Positions 57,223-64,000 of a stretch of 64,000 nt of DNA are shown piece after piece. The first letter of the stretch is position 1; each line of letters begins with the position of its first letter. The notes under the pieces are model-generated. The model had not been told where the DNA came from. It worked only from the letters and a program-made list of their open reading frames with translations, and did not search any database. Position numbers and translations under genes: made by a program. This stretch comes from Chamaecrista fasciculata (taxonomy: Eukaryota > Streptophyta > Magnoliopsida > Fabales > Fabaceae). The stretch lies in the NCBI GenBank assembly GCA_003254925.1, contig QANZ01033044.1:1967-65966 (forward strand), given 5' to 3'.

Positions 57223-57446
57223 TTAGGGCGTGATTGGTTAGGCCGTTTCGTATTTTCATTTCTATTGAAAATAGGAAATAAGAAAAAAAATGCAATTGGC
57301 TACCATTTCCAAAAAGAAAAATTAGGAAATGTTTCTTAAAATCCCTCAATTTTTGGAAACGTCAAAATATCGTTTCCTCTATTTCCTATTCAAGATTGTG
57401 GAAATTGAAAACAAAATTTGAAAACGCGGTGGCAGTTTCGTAATTA

Positions 57447-57908
57447 TTGAATGATTTTATGAAATGGCGGTGGCATGTACGTAATTTTAACATTTCTGCC
57501 TCAGAACCCCCCAAACCCTATCTCAGCGGCTCCACTTCATCTCGCATAGTAATTGCCTCAGAACATGATGAAACAATTGATCATATCTTTCGTCGTTGCA
57601 GCTTCGCTCGGGCAATCTGGTATGGCCTCTTATGGTCGTTTGTTGTCCCTATGGAGAATGATTTTGCAGTTTCCCAATGGGTCATTTTGTGGCTTCAAGC
57701 TTGGAAGCATAATAAGATAGAACTTGTGGATGTTTGGGCTGCGATTCTGGTTACCATTGACACCATATGGTACTACCTGAATAATGTCATTTGGGAAGGA
57801 GCTAAGGTTGACCCGTTTAAAGTGATTACCTCGATCAATGCTAGATGCGGTATCTACAGGGACACTTTTGTTGATGTCAGGATAATCGGTGGTAAGAAGT
57901 TAGATTGA
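57447..57908 (+). pseudogene. zf-RVT-like fragment inside the PIF element
   Basis: An open frame of 153 codons contains ETIDHIFRRCSFARAIWYGLLW, close to the zinc-binding zf-RVT motif found downstream of LINE reverse transcriptases and in domesticated relatives. The usual upstream Cys-containing part and the reverse transcriptase are absent, so this is a fragment captured by the DNA element. Whether it is expressed is unknown. The frame from 58155 to 58451 is not recognised. Confidence 0.55.
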
Positions 57909-58138
57909 ATGTATATAGTTGTAGCCTATATGTACGGATGTTGTACATATGGAATAGAAATTGAATAGATTTAAATATACAGATAAACCAGAATTTATCA
58001 TCAAATCTAATTCTAAACAGTTTGATCCAAGCAACTTGGTTGGGACATATTGACCGGATTTGTGACAGACATTCCTGCATCTTTTTACCATTAGTGAAAT
58101 TCCTGACATCAACAAAAGTGTCCCTGTAGATACCGCAT
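57845..58138. repeat. 38-bp perfect inverted repeat inside the PIF element
   Basis: Bases 57845-57882 are the exact reverse complement of 58101-58138, separated by 218 bases. The left arm is within the zf-RVT-like frame. The right arm is therefore an inverted partial copy of it. Confidence 0.85.
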
Positions 58139-59039
58139 TGGAGTTGATGATAATTTGATGCAGGTGTTCATGGAACTGGACAGGGTCAAGGATGATAGAC
58201 TATCTTGCATGCTTGGTTTTTTGCGTCGAGCTCTTATGGTCTCTTCTATTAAGAGTTTTGACATGTTTGTATCTAATGTTAAGAATGTTGTTAATATTAT
58301 TAAGTGTAGAAGATGTCAGTCTAACTTAGTTGCAGTAACATATGATATTAGGCTGTGTTTAGGTGTAAATTGTAATGTTAGCCTTGGGAAAGCTAAGGAT
58401 TACCCCATGCTAATTAGACTTTGTAGGTCCCTGGCAGCCTATTCATATTAATTTTTTTTTGGGTCTGATTCTTGTATATGGCTACCATTTCATATTAATT
58501 GATATTGTTCCAATTGTACTTAATCTCTGTTTTGTATATGGCTTTTTTCTGTCAGTTTGTTTCTATCTTAAAAGAAATCTCTTTCTAACGTGAAAGAAAA
58601 CGTGTGGGTTGATAGCCATACGGCTTTTTGATATTGTTCCAATTCTAATTTAATCTCGGTGATATTTTTTCTGTCACTCATGCCAATTTTTAGCATGTTT
58701 AGATGATATGCCAACATTTTATATGCTATTCCAATTTGTTTATATTTTTGTTTACCTACAATGTGATTATATTTTGTTTAATATACAAATGACAAAAATC
58801 AAATATCAAGTAGTGAAAAAAAAATATGAAGATAACCAATCACATGTTCATAATTTCTGTTTTTTAAAAAATTTGAAACCAAACACGTTTTCTTAAACTT
58901 TGCTTCCAAAATTGTATTTTCACAATGAAAACCAAACTTATTTTCAAAATGTTGAAAATTTCAAAATGGAAATCATTTTCAAGAAATGGAAACAAGAAAT
59001 GAAAATAGGAAATATTTTCACAAACCAATCGGGCCCTTA

Positions 59040-60100
59040 ATTTGGACCCAAAAAGAGAAAAGTTAATTTAGCTCTAAGAGCATAAAAATTACTGGATAAC
59101 TGAAGTTTCGAAAATCAAATAGCAAAATGAAAATGACTAATTGGCCCAAAAACAAAAAAAAGGAAAGATGACTGATATTGAATTGAAGTGTAGACCCTTC
59201 GGACTCGGTCTAGCTGACTAGGAAGTAGGAAAACAGCAACAATTGAAAGCCATTTTTTGTCAAATCTCCAATGTAGAAATTATCTCACATGATTATGGCT
59301 CCGAACAAGATAGTCATCACTTTCTAAGATCTCTTGACACCTACAATCTTGTTAAATATGCTTAAAAGTTAAAAGTTCTTACAAATAATTTTTTTATGAA
59401 CATTATTACGAGAAACTCGAAGTTTTACACTCTGTTTTTCTCTAATTAAAATACATAAGATTCGTAATTCAAAGTTCGAGTTCTCCAAACTTGTTTTTTT
59501 TTACGAAGTCTTTCTATTTACCTAATTATGGAATACTTTTATTTTACCATATGATACTACTATAAATTATATAGTTTTTTGTTTCTTGAATCATTGATAA
59601 TTGTAATTGTAAAGAGAAAAAGATGCAATTGAAGTAATGTAATAAGAAGGGAAAAAAAAGAGATACATTAATAACTCATACTATTACAACAAATGTCAAC
59701 AAAAAACACATTAATATTTTGTAACTAATTTGGGCTCGTTGTGATTTAAATTATTGAGGTCATTTCCGCTTGTGTATAATCTTGAAAGTTCTAGATCAAT
59801 TTTTGAAAATCTTGCAATTATAATGATTTAGATGTGTTTGTTTTAAAATCAATAGTGTCCATGAATACTTTTTGAAGTGTGAAGATCCTAATTAACTATT
59901 ATCATGCTTCTTCTTCTTTTTTACCCTCGCTCACCATGGTTGAACACTAGAATTCGAAGAGTACATGGCATTATTTATTAATTAGTAAAGCATGAACCAT
60001 GTACATATTCAACAACTACATATTTTTAATAGTCAACATCACCATCAATAAAAGTATTAGCTTTCATCATCAGGTGAAGTTATAATATTTCTAGACAAGT
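59040..60100. other. Intergenic
   Basis: AT-rich sequence with no supported gene. The 3' UTR of the following minus-strand gene probably occupies the last part. Confidence 0.45.
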
Positions 60101-60544
60101 TCAGTTTGAATTCTCATAATTTTCTTCAATAAGCTCGTCTAACTCTTCCTTAAAATCTTCAAGTTCTTCCTTCAACTTTGACAGCTCGTCCATACTCAAC
60201 GTCTCAATTGGAATCGTCAACATTTGTTTCAGCTTTTCACGTTCGTCTATTTCATAAAGCTCAAAATAAGCTATCAAGGGAGATAATTGATCATGTGATG
60301 GAGAAATCTTTTGGGGGCCCATCATTTTCTTGAAGAGTATGTCTGGGAACAACTTTTCTAATAAAGAGCTAGCAGAAGGAGGCTTACCATTTAGTGAGAA
60401 CATAATCACAATCAGCTGTTTTATATACAATGAATAAAACTCATTGATTTTCTTAACAAGTTCTGATGAATGTTTGGAAGTCTTTGCACTCGAAGCACTT
60501 GTGTTGGCAGAGATCTTCTTCCTCTTTTCACCTGTAATCGCCAT
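60101..60544 (-). CDS. Unrecognised small acidic coiled-coil protein
   Basis: An intronless frame of 147 residues from the ATG at 60544. I do not recognise the family. The N-terminus is basic and Ser/Thr/Lys-rich (MAITGEKRKKISANTSAS), possibly a nuclear signal. The middle contains hydrophobic helices (ELVKKINEFYSLYIKQLIVIMFS). The C-terminus is a heptad-like acidic helix (ELSKLKEELEDFKEELDELI). An in-frame ATG 99 bases upstream exists. I prefer the inner one because a paralogous fragment at 63.17 kb has an ATG at the aligned place, although sequence similarity continues upstream. A TATA-like TTTATAAT is just outside the start region. Codon use and the existence of a related copy favour a real gene, but expression is unproven. 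Confidence 0.5.
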   Translation of the reverse strand: MAITGEKRKKISANTSASSAKTSKHSSELVKKINEFYSLYIKQLIVIMFSLNGKPPSASSLLEKLFPDILFKKMMGPQKISPSHDQLSPLIAYFELYEIDEREKLKQMLTIPIETLSMDELSKLKEELEDFKEELDELIEENYENSN

Positions 60545-60793
60545 GGGTTGAGAGAAAAAGAACTTGAGGAGTGCTTTTGGCTTGGGGAAATCTGAAGAAG
60601 AAATGTGACACTTTATAATTGTGGAGATGTATGTGTTTGTCATTAATGATCGTAGTTATTGCTATTTTGTCGACACGTGTTTGCCTTTAATACTCATAGT
60701 TAATGCTGAAACTAACTTTGACTGGGTTTATATATACTGTCTTAATTAATATACAACTTTCTGATCATCTTTCAACACGTGTAACCAATATAC

Positions 60794-62916
60794 CAATGTT
60801 ATGAAATACGGACCGAATCGGACGGTCGAATCAGGACCCGAGAGTGAAGACGGCTCGGTTTGGACCATTTTGAATCGCCCAAAACAGCTTCGGTCCAGAT
60901 TGACCCGGGTTGAATCGTGACCCGGAGCAGTTTTTAGAAAACCGCCCGGGTCACTATGATGGAGATTGTGCCATAGGGCCAATCATTTTATATGTATGAA
61001 CATATTGTTTGACTGATTTATGAATGATAAATTATGTCGTTATCATATTATAAGCATGTTTACTATGATAACAATCCTTGATTAATTATGTGATAACTAT
61101 TCTAAACTGTCTCTGGTCGATTATTCACGTGAGAACGTGAATGAACTAAGACCAGCATGACTTCGATGTATAGAGATACATGCATGTAATGCTTCTCGAG
61201 AGTCATGGTGCAATTATGTAATGGGTTACAAGTTGCTAGACCGACCCGGAGAGTCCTGCATGGGTTTAGTCATGAGCTAGTCTCTCCTGTACACCTGTCA
61301 CGATGCCCTTAAACCTGAGGTCTTCATTATTTCGGCGTTGTAAATGCTGAACTTTGGCCTAGTCCAACGTTGCCCGTAACAGGGTAGCCATACAGGCTAG
61401 GTACGGGTTTAGTTGTTTGTCGTGCTAAGGAATGTGGTTGACCAATAAGGAATTTTGTCCCTCATTAAGTTGAGAGATATTTGACTGGGCCCCTCGATGA
61501 GTTTGTCCAAGGAATGTGTGGCCACACAGGGTAATGGGACTAACTCAAGGAATCGAGAAAGTTATGGTTTGGATTGCAAGGATGACTTTCCCATGCCTTA
61601 TCCATGACCAAAATATCGTGTGACAATAGGGATTANCAAGAGGGGGGCGAATTCTTGGACATTCAAATGTAAGATTTGATCTTGCATTTTGAATTTCAAG
61701 AATGCATTTTGAATTTTAGGTTAAGATATTAATGTAATATTTTAATTAAGAATTCAAATCCTCTTGACTCATTCCAACCAATGGGAAGTGTGCATTCTAG
61801 ATTTAGGTTTCAAGATATGATCTTGAAATTTAAATTGAGATTGCCTCTTAATCTTGAATTATAATATTAATGTAATCTTATAATCAAGATTTTGTGATTC
61901 CCTAATTTGAGGAATGGAGACTCTTTAAAAGCACAAAGAAGTCGCATATCCTAAGTGGAGAAAACAAAGGGTGAGTTTTGAACTAACCCTAAACTTCGGG
62001 TTTGAAGGGCGAGTTGTGTGTGAGAGTAGGAGAGGCGAAAAACCTAAAGTGTGGCCAAGAAAGTCGTTCTTGGTAGTGTGCTCATCTCTTGAGTTTTGGT
62101 GAGGAATTTTTGAGGAAAAATTCCATACTAGTGCGCCACTTTGATTCTTGTTTTTCAAGAAGTGTTCTTGAAATTGTGCGCCACTTTGATTCTTGGATCT
62201 TTTAAGAAGTGTTCTTGAAATTTCAAGATTTGTAGATTGGTTCCCATAATCTCTCGGAGAAGAGATTGGAGGCTAGCACCTGAGTATCTGCCAAACTGTT
62301 CGTGTGGATCACCGACAGAGGAAGGACACGAGTCTGTGGACTTCTTGGAATTGCAATCATTTAAGCATCTGTTTGATTTAGGTAAACATCTTATCTCACT
62401 GATATAAACACAATTAGTGGATCCTATGGAGGAGATTATAAAATTTTTAATTTTACCTTTTCTGCTGCGTTTGCTCCATAATCTCCAACACACTATTTTC
62501 TATGGATTTTCTTTTTGTTGGTTCTGTGGGCCAAATGCAAAAAAGTAATATGAAACTCAATAGAAAATATTGTAAACCTATTAAAACAAAGAAAAAAACT
62601 CTTTTTTTTTTCATTTTGACTAATCTAATAATTATTCATGTTGTGACTTTTGTATATTTTATTTACGTAGGAAAATGAAATTATGGATTTACAAGTCTTA
62701 TTGTTATATAAAGCTTATAGTTATATTTTATCAATTATAAAATATTTATATTTAAAATAATTCATATTTATTTTATTTATATATTTATGACGTCATCTGA
62801 TTCGACCGTCGGTTCAACCGATTGAACTAATTAACCTTTGGGTAATCGATTGAATTAATTAACCGTGACCCAAAGGTTTATTCTAGTCACTTTTCATTTC
62901 GATTTTAATAACATTG
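60794..62916. mobile_element. TIR element (hAT-like), interrupted by an LTR
   Basis: Perfect 9-bp ends CAATGTTAT and ATAACATTG are flanked by CAATATAC (60786-60793) and CAATATGC (62917-62924), an 8-bp duplication differing at one base. Inner sequence is mirrored too (GACCGAATCGGACGGTCGAA against TTCGACCGTCGGTTC). Without the LTR at 60957-62490 and its duplicated site it would be about 0.58 kb. It has no coding capacity. A Mutator-like origin with 9-bp duplication is less well supported. Confidence 0.7.
60957..62490. mobile_element. Solo LTR (1534 bp) inside the TIR element
   Basis: The sequence begins TGATGGAGATTG and ends AATCTCCAACA, imperfect inverted termini of the TG...CA type. An exact 5-bp duplication CACTA is present at 60952-60956 and 62491-62495. 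No internal coding region is present, so it looks like a solo LTR left by recombination. The exact flanking duplication suggests moderate age. An N at 61636 could instead hide a collapsed internal region. It is related to the fragment at 1-676. Family not assigned. Confidence 0.8.
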
Positions 62917-63139
62917 CAATATGCAGCTTTGAGAATTGAGAGTATAAAATCATTAAATTATTGTCATAAATTATAACCGGTGAGCTGAAACTAACTTTAG
63001 TTATTTGTATGTCTTTTTTTTGGACAAGTTATTTGTATGCCAAAATAAAGCTATAAATGAAAATAAGTTCTAAGTGATACATTCATTCGTCTATTTACTC
63101 TACTTAAAACTTATTTTAATCAATTTTTTCAACTAGTGT

Positions 63140-63275
63140 ATTTATACATTTTTCTTCTTTTCATCTATGTTTGCCATGGTCAATGAGAGAAAGAACTTGA
63201 GGGAGTGATTTTGGCTAGTGGAAATTTGAAGAAGAAATGTGACATTTTATAATTGTGATGTGTTTGTGTTTAACC
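63140..63275 (-). pseudogene. Truncated relative of the small gene at 60101-60544
   Basis: About 110 bases match the start region and upstream leader of the gene at 60544: AAGAACTTGAG, then TTTTGGCT, GAAGAAGAAATGTGACA and TTTATAATTGTG in the same order. The ATG at 63177 is kept, but the frame (MANIDEKKKNV) stops after 11 codons and the rest of the gene is absent. Confidence 0.6.
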
Positions 63276-63633
63276 ACAGGTCTATATTAGGTGCCAAAAA
63301 TAATAGTCAGCTTGACAACATACCCAATTAAAAAAAAAAAATCTCCAACCACCATTACCTATTTATGGGCCAACTTTTTTCATTAAAAGCCCATAACAAG
63401 CCAATATCTGATAAAACAAAATAGTAAAAACTAAAAACCGACCCAAAAAAAGAACAAAATAGTACAAATATTTTTTAAAAAAAGTTTGGCATACTAATTT
63501 TTTTTTCTATGCTTATATATATATATGTGTGTTCTACAATCTAGATAATGTTTAATATTAATTTGTTTCGTTCCATGATAAAGATAGATCTCTTCCGATA
63601 AAAACATCTTTAACAATGTTTACACTTAATTAA

Positions 63634-63868
63634 GGGATTAGTCTAAGATGCAAAGTTTAATTCTTAACATGGGATGCAAATGCTGATATGGCATAATTAT
63701 AGTCATTGATGTAATTTAATGTTAAAAAATAATAATTTTTTAACCAATTATATTAAAACTGTGCATGGAGTCACACCATAAGTTACATACAACTAACTAT
63801 TCCACGTGTTGGCTCATGACCCATTACATCCCATATCAAGAATCAAACTTTGCATCATAGACTCACCC
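63634..63868. mobile_element. 235-bp MITE with 8-bp TTAATTAA duplication
   Basis: The ends form ~50-base inverted repeats (GGGATTAGTCTAAGATGCAAAG against the mirror of CTTTGCATCATAGACTCACCC). TTAATTAA lies on both sides (63626-63633 and 63869-63876). The site is palindromic, so a 3-bp TTA/TAA duplication cannot be excluded. A 24-base tandem duplication (CCCTTAATTAATACCTCATT) follows at about 63867-63914. Confidence 0.7.
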
Positions 63869-64000
63869 TTAATTAATACCTCATTTGTACCCTTAATTAA
63901 TACCTCATTTGTAGAGATTGGAGTGCCTAATTCTCATAATTAAGTAGTTAACAAAGCTTCTTGTCCTAGTTAAAACATTGACTATAAATGAGAGTAATGC

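Larger units (their letters stand above)
57226..59036. mobile_element. PIF/Harbinger-like element carrying captured sequence
   Basis: The terminal repeats GGGCGTGATTGGTT and, reversed on the right, GGGCCCGATTGGTT agree at 12 of 14 bases. They are flanked by TTA at 57223-57225 and 59037-59039, the classic PIF/Harbinger 3-bp duplication. The subterminal regions repeat GGAAATG-type A-rich sequence in mirrored form. The 1.8-kb element has no transposase. Its interior holds a 153-codon frame resembling a LINE zinc-binding domain and a 38-bp perfect inverted repeat, both listed separately. Confidence 0.78.

Noticed and set aside
1-64000. tRNA, rRNA, snoRNA clusters, CRISPR arrays and bacterial-type operons
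   Set aside because: I looked for conserved T-loops, rRNA cores and regular spacer arrays and saw none; the window is ordinary plant nuclear DNA in these respects.

Overview
The window is nuclear DNA from a flowering plant, most likely a eudicot. It is AT-rich. Its genes carry GT-AG introns, and the encoded proteins read as plant orthologues: CDC20, a B1 cyclin, a phytocystatin, a PLS-class PPR protein, an ankyrin/PGG membrane protein and the actin-binding protein SCAB1. No species can be named from sequence alone. Five single N characters (7271, 12721, 27748, 49245, 61636) lie in or beside homopolymers and repeats and probably mark joined or unpolished assembly points.

Layout. 1-3.4 kb is transposon debris: an LTR fragment, Helitron pieces and a palindromic foldback element. 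3.98-6.24 kb is CDC20 (+). 8.44-10.75 kb is NC2-alpha/NF-YC11 (+). 11.66-12.94 kb is a terminal-inverted-repeat (TIR) element holding a ~146-bp satellite. 13.7-15.8 kb is an ankyrin/PGG gene (+). 17.0-17.65 kb is a cystatin (-). 18.0-20.5 kb holds a SINE and two foldback elements. 20.86-22.8 kb is a 2-oxoglutarate dioxygenase (+) with a foldback element in its intron. 25.3-26.5 kb is an F-box/kelch gene (-). 28.4-31.1 kb is cyclin B1 (+). 32.8-35.3 kb is a PPR gene (+). 37.4-39.6 kb is a glycosyltransferase-like gene (-). 39.9-44.6 kb is repeat-rich. 45.2-52.2 kb is SCAB1 (+). 54.8-55.7 kb is an LEA_2 gene (+). 57.2-59.0 kb is a PIF/Harbinger-like element that carries captured sequence. 60.1-60.5 kb is an unrecognised small gene (-). 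60.8-62.9 kb is a TIR element split by an LTR. 63.6-63.9 kb is a MITE.

The genes form no cluster or pathway. The one functional link is cell-cycle timing: CDC20 and cyclin B1, 25 kb apart, both carry MSA-type G2/M promoter motifs just upstream of a TATA box.

The most unusual content is the repeat fraction. At least ten palindromic foldback elements from six sequence families are present. Several have exact 9-bp target-site duplications, as Mutator-like elements do. Five of the six families share an internal pattern: a short TTTGGTCCC-like core repeated every few tens of bases and mirrored in the opposite arm. Two SINE copies of one family, two related 1.29-kb TIR elements and a doubly nested insertion are also resolved to the base.
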